From Halorussus salinisoli (lineage in GTDB: Archaea > Halobacteriota > Halobacteria > Halobacteriales > Haladaptataceae): 64,000 bases of DNA. Of the stretch, positions 40,798 to 49,599 are shown one piece after another (within the stretch, counting starts at the first letter, position 1; the number at the start of each line of letters is the position of its first letter). The translations under genes and the position numbers were made by a program. Below the pieces are notes generated by a model. That model worked only from the letters and a program-made list of their open reading frames with translations, made no database searches and was not told the origin of the DNA. The stretch spans positions 124,001 through 188,000 of the forward strand of contig SZNP01000011.1 of the NCBI GenBank assembly GCA_005239435.1. The letters are read 5' to 3'.

Positions 40798-41367
40798 TTA
40801 ATCCACAGCCGAACACGTTTCATGCGGATAGTCCATCTGAGACTGGATTTGTTCTTTGGCGTCTTTTCCGGCTAATTCCTCACACAAGTAGAGGCCAAGA
40901 TCGATCGATGCCGTCACCCCACGAGCGGTCGTGACATTTCCATCAGTGACAATACGACGGTCCTCAACCACTGTACAGTACCGTCGAAGGTCATCAAACG
41001 CCATTGGGTGCGTCGTAGCCTGCTTCCCCTCCAAGAACCCAGCTTCACCCAGAATCAACGCCCCTGTACAGACCGAGACCTTACCCTCAACAGGCGCGGC
41101 CGTCCGAATCCAATCAATGAACTCGGTGTCCAACGGTGGACGGCGAGCTCCTGGCACGTACAGAAGATCATAGTCAGCCAAGGATTGACCGACTTGCGAG
41201 GCACCAATAGCGAGTTCCGTCCCATCCTGTATTTCTTCAGTCTGAGCACAAACGTCCCACTCAAGATCAGGCAAGAAACCCATTGTTTGAAGGCGGACAA
41301 GTGAATCATACGCGCCGATGAAGTCCAAGGTCGTCATTCCGTCATAGATAACGAATGCAATTCTCAT
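40798..41367 (-). CDS. DJ-1/PfpI family protein, isonitrile hydratase-like
   Basis: A 189-residue protein from the ATG at 41367 ('MRIAFVIYDGMTTLDFIGAYDSL'); the 18 upstream residues are rejected. The nucleophile elbow 'VSVCTGALILGEAGFLEGKQATTHP' with its Cys (~105) and the 'DDLRRY' segment are those of the ThiJ/PfpI group that includes isonitrile hydratase and AraC-linked amidotransferase-like domains. No AraC domain is fused. It reads toward the nitrilase operon, although that gene has its own start ~64 bp further on. Chemistry on an isonitrile or related compound is plausible but unproven. Confidence 0.7.
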   Translation of the reverse strand: MRIAFVIYDGMTTLDFIGAYDSLVRLQTMGFLPDLEWDVCAQTEEIQDGTELAIGASQVGQSLADYDLLYVPGARRPPLDTEFIDWIRTAAPVEGKVSVCTGALILGEAGFLEGKQATTHPMAFDDLRRYCTVVEDRRIVTDGNVTTARGVTASIDLGLYLCEELAGKDAKEQIQSQMDYPHETCSAVD

Positions 41368-41699
41368 TGAGGTGAAAATCGCGTTACAAGACAATATGTG
41401 TACTGGTGGCCGAAAAGCCAATGGACCACTCCCTCCTCTACGTTACGCTTCGCGTCACTCCCGCGTTACGACAGCGTAGCGTGACTGCTTTCAGATTAGG
41501 GACGGTGGGAAGACGAGTTTCCCTCTATATGGAGTTTGGGGACGATTGATACGGCATCTCCGTGCGGAGAGCTCGTATCTCAGTGAAATTGACAGGATAT
41601 AATTCATTATACACTTCATTTCTCATCTCACACTCATATACTGAGAGTTATTTATTAATCGGACTCCTGAGTAAGACAGCAAATACAGGGGTCACAATC

Positions 41700-41975
41700 A
41701 TGAGCATGAGAACGCAGACCGATTCAAACATATCTTTGACACAGACACTTATCGAGAAAATCTCCGAGCAAAACGACCTGAGAATGAATGGACCCGAGTT
41801 CTGTCTATACGAGGAGACAGATATCGAAGCCCTCGAGACGTTTCTTGAGAGCACGGACGGACCTCTGACAACCGAGTTCTGTCTCTTCGAGACATCGGTG
41901 ACCATTAGAAAGAGTCGTGAGGGAGAGATTACCGCCGAAGTGAAACCAACGAACCAGCCACTAGCTTCTGACTGA
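41700..41975 (+). CDS. HalOD1 output-domain protein
   Basis: A 91-residue protein from the ATG at 41700 (a second ATG is at 41706). The pattern 'SLTQTLIEKISEQNDLRMNGPEFCLYEETDIEALETFLESTDGPLTTEFCLFETSVTIRKSREGEITAEV' matches the HalOD1 domain, a haloarchaea-only output module found alone or fused to signalling proteins. The function is unknown. Another copy is encoded at 46919-47227. Confidence 0.7.
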   Translation: MSMRTQTDSNISLTQTLIEKISEQNDLRMNGPEFCLYEETDIEALETFLESTDGPLTTEFCLFETSVTIRKSREGEITAEVKPTNQPLASD

Positions 41976-42027
41976 GCCAGCAAAGAAAAATGTCGGCGGC
42001 GAACGCTAATTTGGCTGAGTAGGTAAC

Positions 42028-42492
42028 TTACTGATCCTCGTCGTTGATGGGGAGTTCCTCTGTCTCGTAGGATGTTCCGAGAATGACCATTGTCTGGGAG
42101 CGACTGAAGCCGTCCATCTGGGCGATATTCTCGAACATGAGTTCGCGGAGTTGGTCAGCGTCTTCGGCGTAGACTTTTGTGAGTACATCCCACGATCCAG
42201 TCGTGAGGTTGACTTCTTGGACGCCATCTAGGTCTTCGAGACGAGTAAGTACATCTGGATCGCGACCTTGCTCGACTTCCAGACCGACGAAGGCCGAGAT
42301 ACCATATCCGAGTTCGTTGGCATCAACTGTGGCGTGATAACCCTCGATAACGCTTGCATCTTCCATACTGTTTACGCGGTCGTGAACGGTCGCGCTCGAC
42401 ATATCGATCTGACGGGCGATTTCGCTAAATGGCGTTCGTGCGTTCTTTTGGAGCGCTTTGAGGATTTCGCGGTCGGTACTATCGAGTTTCAT
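42028..42492 (-). CDS. Lrp/AsnC family transcriptional regulator
   Basis: A 154-residue protein from the ATG at 42492 ('MKLDSTDREILKALQKNARTPFSEIARQIDMSSATVHDRVNSMEDASVIEGYHATVD'), a standard Lrp helix-turn-helix. It is followed by the ligand-binding RAM domain ('AFVGLEVEQGRDPDVLTRLEDLDGVQEVNLTTGSWDVLTKVYAEDADQLRELM'). A tttata box on the minus strand lies ~27 nt upstream. Lrp proteins sense amino acids or related metabolites as octamers or dimers. Being close to the nitrilase operon, it could sense its product. Confidence 0.8.
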   Translation of the reverse strand: MKLDSTDREILKALQKNARTPFSEIARQIDMSSATVHDRVNSMEDASVIEGYHATVDANELGYGISAFVGLEVEQGRDPDVLTRLEDLDGVQEVNLTTGSWDVLTKVYAEDADQLRELMFENIAQMDGFSRSQTMVILGTSYETEELPINDEDQ

Positions 42493-42760
42493 ACACCGGA
42501 TCAACTCTGATTTCGTATAAATAACACGATTTTCTTGCGAAGATTGAAACATTTCTGCTCCACTCCAGATATTCAACCCGAGAAGCGTTGAGTAGTTTAT
42601 TTGGAACGACCTCGACTGAAGCTACGGAGTTTCTCCTCGCACATTGTTACGAGAGTTTGACACGGTCATAGCAAATACGAGACGGAAGCCCACAGCTCTA
42701 GCGATGGGTTGCTGACCGTCAACCACCATGGACCGTCTTTTCTAGGTATTTAAAAGGAGA

Positions 42761-43311
42761 CACCCCACTGCTTCCATCTTGTGTCTGACGCGTGTCAGAC
42801 CCTCGTTTCCAACCACACCATGTTTTCCAATCTTTAAAAACAATACACCCCACGGTTTCCAACCCACCGAGAAAACGGCACTAACCCGCTACTTCGAACC
42901 CTTCCAAGATTTCGAGGTATGTGACATCCTCCTGTGCCTAAAGGCGCGGGCCTCCCGAACCGCACAAGTGGCGGTTCCCGTCGATTCGGACGGGTGGGAG
43001 TCTCAGGTGTGCGACCGACGGCGCTGGCTCTGCCACGAAGCCGATACTCGTACCCTGGATGGGGCTTCGAGGTATCTGGTTGTTTTGTGTCGGGCGGCGC
43101 GGTCGGCTTACCTTTTGGTTTCGACTCTTGCCGTGGCAAACACCGAGTCAATTGCCAGTTTTGCGCGCACAGCCCATCACTTACCGTGTGGGACTGTGAA
43201 ACTTCCAGTACGGGCGAACGTGAGACGATGACGGCGATTCAGCCACGCCGTTTACGGCATGGTATTCTCGCCTGCAATCTCTAATAAGCAAGACACCCCA
43301 CTGTTTCCAAC
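42761..43311. other. ORB-like boxes downstream of orc1 with embedded IS200/IS605-type relic
   Basis: Copies of the box CACCCCACTGTTTCCAAC, all in the same orientation, lie at 42761-42778 (two mismatches), 42806-42813 (core only), 42846-42863 and 43294-43311. The last ends on the base before the orc1 stop codon. Between them, gtgacatcct plus the stem CCTGTGCC-TAAA-GGCGCGGG at 42931-42950 and an opposed stem (cgccg-ttta-cggc, ~43246-43258) mark the two ends of a ~350-bp IS200/IS605-derived relic without a transposase frame. Confidence 0.55.
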
Positions 43312-44613
43312 TTACTCGCCGAGCCTCGTCTGTCGATCTGCTTGATTTCGGAGATCGTCTAAATTGTCAATCTCACCGTCTTCTTCCTGCTCTAAAGCAT
43401 CAATCACCGTTTCAAGTGGCGTGTCAAGTTTGTACTTATTTGGCCTACCACGACCTCGCTGATCGCGATTCACGTTTTTCAGAATCCCGTTATCGCACAT
43501 CTCAAGGAGATGTTCATGCGCGCCACGACGAGTAAGCGGATCTCGACCGAACTCCCGAGCGACTGTCTGGTAGTACTCGTAGATATCCCTTGTTTGTGCG
43601 GGTGTGTTCCCCTGAGCAGCAAGATTCGTAACAGCCAGCAAAACGTACTTTCGGTGGGTCGTGAGGTTTCGAATTCCGGTTGTCACGAGTTTTCGCTCGA
43701 TAATCTCCTCAGCATCCCGTACGTGTTGCTCTGTGATACTATCAAGATTGTCTGTTTCTACTGCTTGGTTTTCGGCGAGTTCAGCGGCTTTCCGCAATAG
43801 ACGAATCGCTTGCCGGGCTGACCCACGGTCTCGAGACGCTAATGCTGCACAAAGTTCGATCACGCCAGATTCAGTCGATCCATCATAGAACGCTTGTTCG
43901 GCTCGACGAGAAAGAATTGAGACAAGATCGTTCTGTTCGTATGCTGGGAAGTGAAGCTCGGTTTCACAGAGCGTATCTTTTACCCGAGCAGGCAGGTCAT
44001 CTCTGAAGTTGAAATCGTTACTGATACCAATGATGCAGAGTTCGGCTTCGAGCTTATGCATCGTCTGAGAACGCGTGAGCTGATAGAGAAGTTCGCTATC
44101 GCTACCGAGTGTATTCACTTCGTCAAGGATGAGAATGATGTTATCCGCAGCTTCGTTGAGGTCGTCGAAGAGTTCCTCGTAGACTTGTTCAGCAGGATAT
44201 CCGGTCTTACTCAATTCGGGTTTATCTAGGTTGAGTGTCGTAAGTGGGTATTCAGGACTTCGTGCTTCATTGATGAGTTCGATTGTGGACTGGTACGAGG
44301 TATTTGCCGACGAGCAGTTGATTTCGAGTAAATCCACGTTAATGTCTTGTTCTTCGGCGGTGTCCCGTAGATCAGGGAGGAGTGTCCGCGTTGCGACGGT
44401 CTTGCCTACACCGGAGTGGCCGTAGAGAAAGATGTTATCGAGGTCCCACCCTTTCAGGAGCGGTCGAAGCAGTTTCACGTATTCTTCGAGTTCCTCGTCT
44501 CGTTCTTCGAGTTTCTCGGGTTTGTATTCCGGTTTTAAGACGCTCCGGTTTTTGATGATGTGTTCATCGAGGAATCCGTCATCGTCGAAGTAGCCCATGT
44601 GAGATGCAGTCAC
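43312..44613 (-). CDS. Orc1/Cdc6 replication initiator
   Basis: A 433-residue protein, full length for the family; starts at 44613 or the Met at 44598 ('MGYFDDDGFLDEHIIKNRSVLKPEYKPEKLEERDEEL') are both possible. The AAA+ core has Walker A 'YGHSGVGKTVATR' (~64-77), Walker B 'NIILILDEVNTLG' and sensor 'CIIGISNDFNF'. The C-terminal winged helix ('QTRDIYEYYQTVAREFGRDPLTRRGAHEHLLEMCDNGILKNVNRDQRGRGRPNKY') binds origin boxes. It is surrounded by repeated ORB-like boxes and an A+T-rich segment, so it is the initiator of this replicon. Confidence 0.9.
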   Translation of the reverse strand: MTASHMGYFDDDGFLDEHIIKNRSVLKPEYKPEKLEERDEELEEYVKLLRPLLKGWDLDNIFLYGHSGVGKTVATRTLLPDLRDTAEEQDINVDLLEINCSSANTSYQSTIELINEARSPEYPLTTLNLDKPELSKTGYPAEQVYEELFDDLNEAADNIILILDEVNTLGSDSELLYQLTRSQTMHKLEAELCIIGISNDFNFRDDLPARVKDTLCETELHFPAYEQNDLVSILSRRAEQAFYDGSTESGVIELCAALASRDRGSARQAIRLLRKAAELAENQAVETDNLDSITEQHVRDAEEIIERKLVTTGIRNLTTHRKYVLLAVTNLAAQGNTPAQTRDIYEYYQTVAREFGRDPLTRRGAHEHLLEMCDNGILKNVNRDQRGRGRPNKYKLDTPLETVIDALEQEEDGEIDNLDDLRNQADRQTRLGE

Positions 44614-44630
44614 GGGAAGCCATCATAAAA

Positions 44631-44953
44631 CCACCGTTTCCAACCTTTCCAACCCACACCACTACTTCCAACCAGGCGTTTCCTTATAAAGCACACTCCC
44701 CCCACTATTTCCAACTTTACCACGAGAACAAGTGGAACTGATTTCTCCCCAAACTCTAACACGGAAAGCTTTATAATGAACGAACTTAAACTATACCCGT
44801 GGTAGCGGTAAACTAGCTAGCTATACTAACTCTAGTTATAACTTCGTTCGATCACACTCAAGCTCTACCTAGAATCGCCTCGTTGTTTTCGCCAAAGTTG
44901 GAAACAGTGGGGTGGGAGGGGGTTATAAAGAACCCCATAGTTGGAAACGGTGG
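44631..44953. other. Replication origin with inverted ORB-like boxes
   Basis: Upstream of orc1 the box (CACCCCACTGTTTCCAAC) occurs forward at 44631-44644, 44645-44653 (core), 44655-44672 and 44698-44715. It occurs inverted at 44897-44914 (GTTGGAAACAGTGGGGTG, a perfect complement) and 44940-44953. Between the two groups, 44760-44880 is strongly A+T-rich (tttataatgaacgaacttaaac, ctagctagctatactaactctagtta) and is the likely unwinding element. Paired boxes facing an A+T-rich core next to orc1/cdc6 are the standard haloarchaeal origin design. Confidence 0.8.
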
Positions 44954-45060
44954 TCCGTCTTGTCGTCTTCCTCCACTGAAAACGAAACTCCACATGAACC
45001 TGAGGTCAATAGTACTATCTCGAGGCGTGCATATCACTCGCGACGGAGCCGGTGCAGTGC

Positions 45061-45297
45061 TCATATATTACTCTCTGTAAGCCGTATTTGGTCGTTCACG
45101 ATATAGATGTAGCCGCGGTTCAGTAGTTCCTCGAGCGCCACGTCAATCGTTGAGTCCTCAAAGCCTTCTGTGTCTAAGTATGCCTCTACCGTGTCTTGTG
45201 GAAGTCCCTCTGGTGTCGGCTTGAGTTTCGGTTGCAGACTTTCGAGTACCTCCTCTGCATACGTTGGTAGTGGTCGAGACGGTGACGACCGCTTCAT
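45061..45297 (-). CDS. Small winged-helix-like protein beside TFB gene (paralogue)
   Basis: A 78-residue protein ('MKRSSPSRPLPTYAEEVLESLQPKLKPTPEGLPQDTVEAYLDTEGFEDSTIDVALEELLNRGYIYIVNDQIRLTESNI'), with a Met one codon earlier. It is the close relative of the protein at 22269-22505 and likewise follows a TFB gene on the same strand, here 88 bp downstream. The repeated pairing suggests a functional link with TFB. The fold is inferred from the helix and terminal-hairpin pattern. Confidence 0.65.
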   Translation of the reverse strand: MKRSSPSRPLPTYAEEVLESLQPKLKPTPEGLPQDTVEAYLDTEGFEDSTIDVALEELLNRGYIYIVNDQIRLTESNI

Positions 45298-45385
45298 CAC
45301 TCTTAGAGAGGGAGCGTACCCTCATGAACTCCAGCATTTCCATCATGAAGGCGACAATAGCTGGTACGACTCCCCGTTCGTAGCG

Positions 45386-46348
45386 TTAGTGGATGCCCAT
45401 CGCTTCGATCTGTTCTTGGTACCGATTCCGAATCGTGACCTCGGTGACCTGCGCGACCTCGGCAACCTCTCTCTGAGTCTTCTTCTCGTTACAGAGGAGC
45501 GACGCCGCATAGATCGCGGCCGCAGCGAAGCCCGTCGGTGACTTCCCAGAGAGCAACCCCTGCTCTGCGCTCTTGTCGATAATCTCGTTCGCCTGCATTT
45601 TGACTTCCTCGCTCACGCCGAGTTCAGAACTAAACCGCGGCACGTACTCTTTGGGGTCGACCGGCTCCATCTCGAGGCTGAGCTCTTTCGCAATGTAGCG
45701 ATACGTACGCCCGATCTCTTTCTTTTCGACCCGAGAAACCTCCGAGACTTCTTCGAGGCTCCGCGGAATACCCTCCTGGCGACACCCTGCGTAGAGGCAG
45801 CTGGTTGCGACCCCCTCGATAGACCGGCCACGAATCAGGTCTTCTTTGAGCGCTCGTCGATAGATAACCGAGGAGACCTCGCGGACCGACCGAGGAACAC
45901 CGAGCCCAGATGCCATGCGGTCAATCTCCGAGAGGGCGAACTGGAGATTGCGCTCGCCAGCGTCTTTGGTCCGGATGCGCTCTTGCCACTTCCGGAGGCG
46001 ACTCATCTGACTGCGCTTCTCGGAGGAGAGTGACTGGCCGTAGGCGTCCTTGTTCTTCCAGTCGATTTGCGTGGTTAATCCCTTATCGTGCATCGTCTGA
46101 GTCGTCGGCGCGCCCACACGGCTCTTGCTCTGGCGTTCGTTGTGATTAAACGCACGCCACTCCGGCCCACGGTCGATCTGTTGGTCGTCAATGACGAGCC
46201 CGCAGTCCTCACAGACGATCTCGTTGCCACCTCCGCTCGTAACGAGATTCTCCGAGTCACACTCTGGGCAGGTTTGCGTTTCTGTTTCTGATTGGTCTTC
46301 AGACGTCCGTTCTTGCCCGGTCTCTCGCTGGCGATTTAGACGGACCAT
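45386..46348 (-). CDS. tfb: Transcription initiation factor TFB
   Basis: A 320-residue intact TFB. The N-terminal zinc ribbon is 'CPECDSENLVTSGGGNEIVCEDCGLVID' and the B-reader region is 'IDRGPEWRAFNHNERQSKSRVGAPTTQTMHDKGLTTQIDWKNKDAYG'. Cyclin repeat 1 spans ~115-210 and repeat 2 ~215-310, ending 'TEVTIRNRYQEQIEAMGIH'. TFB binds TBP-TATA complexes and recruits RNA polymerase; haloarchaea have several with different target sets. The plasmid location and a broken sister copy at 22617 suggest a mobile, accessory TFB that could redirect transcription. Confidence 0.9.
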   Translation of the reverse strand: MVRLNRQRETGQERTSEDQSETETQTCPECDSENLVTSGGGNEIVCEDCGLVIDDQQIDRGPEWRAFNHNERQSKSRVGAPTTQTMHDKGLTTQIDWKNKDAYGQSLSSEKRSQMSRLRKWQERIRTKDAGERNLQFALSEIDRMASGLGVPRSVREVSSVIYRRALKEDLIRGRSIEGVATSCLYAGCRQEGIPRSLEEVSEVSRVEKKEIGRTYRYIAKELSLEMEPVDPKEYVPRFSSELGVSEEVKMQANEIIDKSAEQGLLSGKSPTGFAAAAIYAASLLCNEKKTQREVAEVAQVTEVTIRNRYQEQIEAMGIH

Positions 46349-46388
46349 TGAATCGTATTCTAGAATAGCGGTTCGTCCGTTTTAATAT

Positions 46389-46673
46389 GTGTGGTGCAGA
46401 TCAGAATTGGCTGTTTCACTCATTCCGCAATTAGCCTCGGAACTCGGCGTTCCGAATCACATCCGGCGACGTGCCCGGAGGTTGGCGAAGGAATCCGAAT
46501 CAACGGGCATTACTTCCGGTGTCGACCCGGCGGGATTCGCTGCTGCTCACCTGTACAAGGCAGGATGCGAAGCAGGCCGCTTGATGACGCAGGCAGAAAT
46601 CGCAGAGGCCGGGAACGTCGCAACCGTAACTATCTGTACTCACCGAGATGTACTCAACGAACTCGTTATTTGA
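46389..46673 (+). pseudogene. TFB fragment (second cyclin repeat only)
   Basis: The frame encodes 'LIPQLASELGVPNHIRRRARRLAKESESTGITSGVDPAGFAAAHLYKAGCEAGRLMTQAEIAEAGNVATVTICTHRDVL', which aligns with the second cyclin repeat of TFB ('SGKSPTGFAAAAIYAA', 'TQREVAEVAQVTEVTIRNRY'). The zinc ribbon, reader and first repeat are missing. It is diverged from the adjacent intact TFB and is in the opposite orientation, so it comes from a different TFB. It is probably a remnant; whether it is expressed is unknown. Confidence 0.6.
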
Positions 46674-46918
46674 ACCCACTCATTTTGCCGATTCGCATTT
46701 TTGTCCACCTTGGAGAGACTCTCTTTCACGCCATCTAATGAAGTCAATGACAGACATCTAAATAAACACCATAATTTACAATATAAAAATTAACAAATAG
46801 GACGGAATTATACACCTCTTTATAACGGAATATTTGCCGCAAATGGAATTCAATGCAACGATTCTAGGTCTTTAATAATGAAGCGTGGTTGTATGACAAA
46901 GCCTGTGGAAACAGGAAA
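46674..46918. other. A+T-rich intergenic region
   Basis: About 245 bp with long A/T runs (ataatttacaatataaaaattaac). The tataacggaatattt stretch at ~46821-46835 is a promoter candidate for the HalOD1 gene. No gene or repeat was recognised. Confidence 0.35.
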
Positions 46919-47227
46919 ATGCCCTCTATGGATTGGAATAATACCGGGAGACGCGACCGCGCTGACACGACTGTCAGGTCTCGCACGACGTTCAACGACT
47001 CCCAAGGCACACCGCCGAGCATCGCCATCGCAATGACCCTTGCCAACCTCGAAGATACACCGCCATCCCAGACCTCCTTCACGTTAGCAGACGAGGTTGA
47101 TCCAGACGCCCTCGACGCCCTTGTTACCGGGGACATCCACGACGTGGAAGTGACATTCACGGTGAACGACTATCTCATCGTTGCGCAAAGCAACGGGAGG
47201 GTGCAAATACGAGACGTCGAGGAGTAA
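46919..47227 (+). CDS. HalOD1 output-domain protein
   Basis: About 102 residues from the ATG at 46919; an ATG at 46889 and another at 46931 are alternatives. The segment 'SIAIAMTLANLEDTPPSQTSFTLADEVDPDALDALVTGDIHDVEVTFTVNDYLIVAQSNGRVQIRD' is a typical HalOD1 domain, including 'DPDALDAL'. The ~30 residues before it are Arg/Asn-rich and unremarkable. The function of the family is unknown. Confidence 0.65.
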   Translation: MPSMDWNNTGRRDRADTTVRSRTTFNDSQGTPPSIAIAMTLANLEDTPPSQTSFTLADEVDPDALDALVTGDIHDVEVTFTVNDYLIVAQSNGRVQIRDVEE

Positions 47228-47285
47228 GGCAAGTCTACATCAGAACTACACCTTCCAAATTTGCACAACACATTGCTCATTTGTA

Positions 47286-47320
47286 GTAGGCTCCGCCCTT
47301 TAGGGCGGGCGAGGATGTCA
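47286..47320. repeat. IS200/IS605-type end hairpin
   Basis: CCGCCC-TTTA-GGGCGG (47293-47308) is followed by gaggatgtcact, the reverse form of the gtgacatcctc hairpins at 27959 and 42921. No transposase gene is attached. It lies 59 bp past the HalOD1 stop. Confidence 0.5.
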
Positions 47321-47467
47321 CTCCATCTAGTCCACCACGAGGGTTGTGGATGGGAGCAATGCCCGCGGTGCGACGAACAGTTCTTCTCGTGCGACTTTTG
47401 TGACGCACCAACTCCAACATCAAGTGAACCTGACCTCGACGCCAACTGCACTATTGTACTGCAGTAG
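47315..47467 (+). CDS. Possible very small Cys-rich protein
   Basis: A 50-residue frame whose ATG lies in the IS200/IS605-type end. 'CGWEQCPRCDEQFFSCDFCD' contains two CxxC pairs able to bind zinc, which supports coding. No family is recognised, and the overlap with the mobile-element end could make it a chance frame. Confidence 0.3.
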   Translation: MSLHLVHHEGCGWEQCPRCDEQFFSCDFCDAPTPTSSEPDLDANCTIVLQ

Positions 47468-47625
47468 TGGGATTCTGACGCCCACGACTACCTCCGACAT
47501 GTCTGCACGGTCTCGAACGCTCGTCCGTCAGCCGACCGCCACCAAGTGCGGACAGGACAATTAGATTTACTGGGGCTGTTAACGAATTCCCGTGGCTTAT
47601 CACCCGCCCACTCATCTAGACCGGT

Positions 47626-48456
47626 ATGGCTCAGTCAACGCCCGCCACCGCCGAAGCAAAACTCCGCACGCTCTTTGACCACCACTGTTCGCACGACACG
47701 GGCGTCCCCTTCATCAACATCTACCTTGACGACACCCACGTCCTCCAGTTCTCCCACGGCATCGCCGAGCCAGAACACAAACAACAGTTCATCGTCATTC
47801 AAGACGCCCTTGACCACCGAGATGGCGACATCCCCCTCACCCAATACGGGTCTGGAGTGCCGCCAAATCAGCCAACTGACTGGACGACCGACGCCGTCAT
47901 CGACTTCCTGACGACCGAACTCCAAGCGTTCGACGCCACCCTCGCGGATATAACCCACGCCGTTGAACAGGAATGCCCCGACGAGGGCATCAAACAGATC
48001 ACGTGGGATGACTTCAACGACGACACCGAGAACTCCGTGAAGTTGACTCCTGCAGACACCAATCCCCGCGAACTTCTCCACGACGCGTACAAGCACCTCC
48101 AGGCGCTCAACGATGCCGCGGAGGATGTCCCCAACCCGTTCCCGGTGGTCGAACTCTATGTTGACGGCGAGAAACTCCCATTCAACGTCGGCCCGAACGT
48201 CCTCACCCTCGAATCCCATACCGACGACGAGCGCGCCGCGTTCGACACGTACTGCGCCAATCACTCGGACATCGAGACGACTGCAGCCGAAGACGACAGT
48301 ATCAGCGTCACGCACTACACGTGGACGCCCGAGTCGGCCCTTGCCGCAACCGAAACAATCCTCGATGAACTATACGACTGCCAACTCACTGACCTGACGT
48401 ACGCCGAAGTTACATCTGCAGGCCCCAACGACGACCTCTCGTGGACGGAAGTCTAA
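47626..48456 (+). CDS. Conserved haloarchaeal hypothetical protein
   Basis: A 276-residue soluble, strongly acidic protein starting at the ATG in 'cggtatggctcag'. It seems to hold two related halves, each with a strand pair around a 'FINIYLDDTHVLQFSHG' / 'VVELYVDGEKLPFNVGP' motif, followed by helices ('TDAVIDFLTTELQAFDATLADITHAVEQ' / 'PESALAATETILDELYDC'). The apparent internal repeat is noted by eye. No known family or catalytic motif is recognised. It stands alone between a mobile-element end and insertion-sequence debris. Confidence 0.6.
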   Translation: MAQSTPATAEAKLRTLFDHHCSHDTGVPFINIYLDDTHVLQFSHGIAEPEHKQQFIVIQDALDHRDGDIPLTQYGSGVPPNQPTDWTTDAVIDFLTTELQAFDATLADITHAVEQECPDEGIKQITWDDFNDDTENSVKLTPADTNPRELLHDAYKHLQALNDAAEDVPNPFPVVELYVDGEKLPFNVGPNVLTLESHTDDERAAFDTYCANHSDIETTAAEDDSISVTHYTWTPESALAATETILDELYDCQLTDLTYAEVTSAGPNDDLSWTEV

Positions 48457-49039
48457 CGACGTATTGCGGTGACCGTTACCGAAGAAAACGCATTCAAACC
48501 CGCTCACGGCACGAGAATAGTCCGACAATGTATGCCCGCGTCGCGTCGTTCCGCATACTCTCCGACGCCCGCTCCCTGTCGTATAACAGGTCGATATTGT
48601 CCTGTATCCGTGATTTCGGGAATTCGTGGGCGGAGTCGCCTTCGTGGCTGACCGTGATATGGGTGAGGATGTTGTTGCACCTTCGGCCGAGCTAATCTGT
48701 CGCTGGTTGTTCGCGTATACGCGCTTCGCTTTGCTGGCGAGAACGTACTTGTCCGGGGTGACCATCACGCCCTCATACGTAGCCGATAGTACGGCCGCCG
48801 CCATCGACGGAGCCTGCGGATTCTTTGAGTCGGCCCGCACACCCGGCAAGGGATGCCACCGAGATCACGCCGAGTACTTGAAGTTCTATGACCCAGACGC
48901 TGGAAGTCACCTACGGAAGAGTTCACGGCGAGAGACGTGTTATCTGGCGGTATTGCGGGTAACGACGTTAAAAACACTGTTGAACAGTTAATGGAAAAGG
49001 ATAGAGTTTGTTGAGCGAGAAGCAACACCGAAGCCGGTG
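48457..49039. other. Region without recognised gene, probable decayed DNA
   Basis: About 580 bp. Several frames are open for 60-160 codons but none reads like protein in composition or matches neighbours. The flanking insertion-sequence relic suggests old mobile DNA. No hairpin or RNA gene was seen. Confidence 0.35.
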
Positions 49040-49584
49040 ATGAAGCTCACTATCTACCCCCATATGGCTGAAGTATCGATTGTAGAAACTGTTTGTGTCT
49101 CGGAGCAGTTCGGCGTCGAACGTTGTCATTCAACTATACATAATTAGTTGTAGAAATTTCGTCTGCAGCCGGTTGATGGGTAGAGCCCGGATCGCGTTAC
49201 GGTCGATGAAACAGTGATTGATGTAGGTTAATAGTAATAATAGCTGTTCGCCGCCGTCAATCCCAAAACCAACCACTACCTCTACACGAAGCTCTATCCG
49301 ATGCGTGCTATCGTTGTGACCAGTCAGTTCCTTACGGAACTCCAAGAAAAACGCCATATCGCTGATTCGGTGTTTCTTGTCAATAGCACACTCTAGCTAC
49401 AAGATTGATTCCTCGAATAAAACCCCGGTTACAATATATCACACATGAAGATCAGAATAGCATTGAACATGTATTCAAAAAGCTAAAACGCCGAACCAAA
49501 CAGTTCGCAAATAATCTCCGCCATGCCACGCACCGCCGAAAACTGGTTGCAACGCTTGCCTTCGCATGGAATCAACTAATCTGA
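49040..49584 (+). pseudogene. IS6-family transposase relic
   Basis: Translated with stops and frame changes, the order of haloarchaeal IS6-type transposase motifs is readable. 'HMAEVSIVETVCVSEQFGVERCHSTIHN' is the HTH part, then 'LQPVDG' and 'VTVDETVIDVG' (first catalytic Asp-Glu region). 'LFAAVNPKTNHYLYTKLYPMRAI' and 'FLTELQEKRHIADSVFLVNST' (second Asp changed) follow, then pieces of 'ERVFKELKRRTKQFANN' and 'AFAWNQLI' before a TGA. At least four stop codons interrupt it, so it is long dead. Confidence 0.7.
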
Positions 49585-49599
49585 ATAATGCCTGTTCCC

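Noticed and set aside
41450..41500. G+C-rich partial inverted repeat near 41450-41495
   Set aside because: The arms are imperfect and no role or second copy was found; too weak to list as a feature.
42779..43284. Plus-strand frames between the ORB boxes and orc1 as genes
   Set aside because: They span an IS200/IS605-derived relic and two origin boxes and show no conserved protein pattern.
43231..44970. CRISPR array suggested by recurring TTTCCAAC strings around orc1
   Set aside because: Copies are in two orientations, irregularly spaced and lie at an orc1 gene, which fits origin boxes and not a CRISPR array.
48370..48991. Open frames of 120-160 codons on both strands in 48.4-49.0 kb
   Set aside because: Composition is unlike haloarchaeal proteins, no motif is visible and the region borders decayed insertion sequences.
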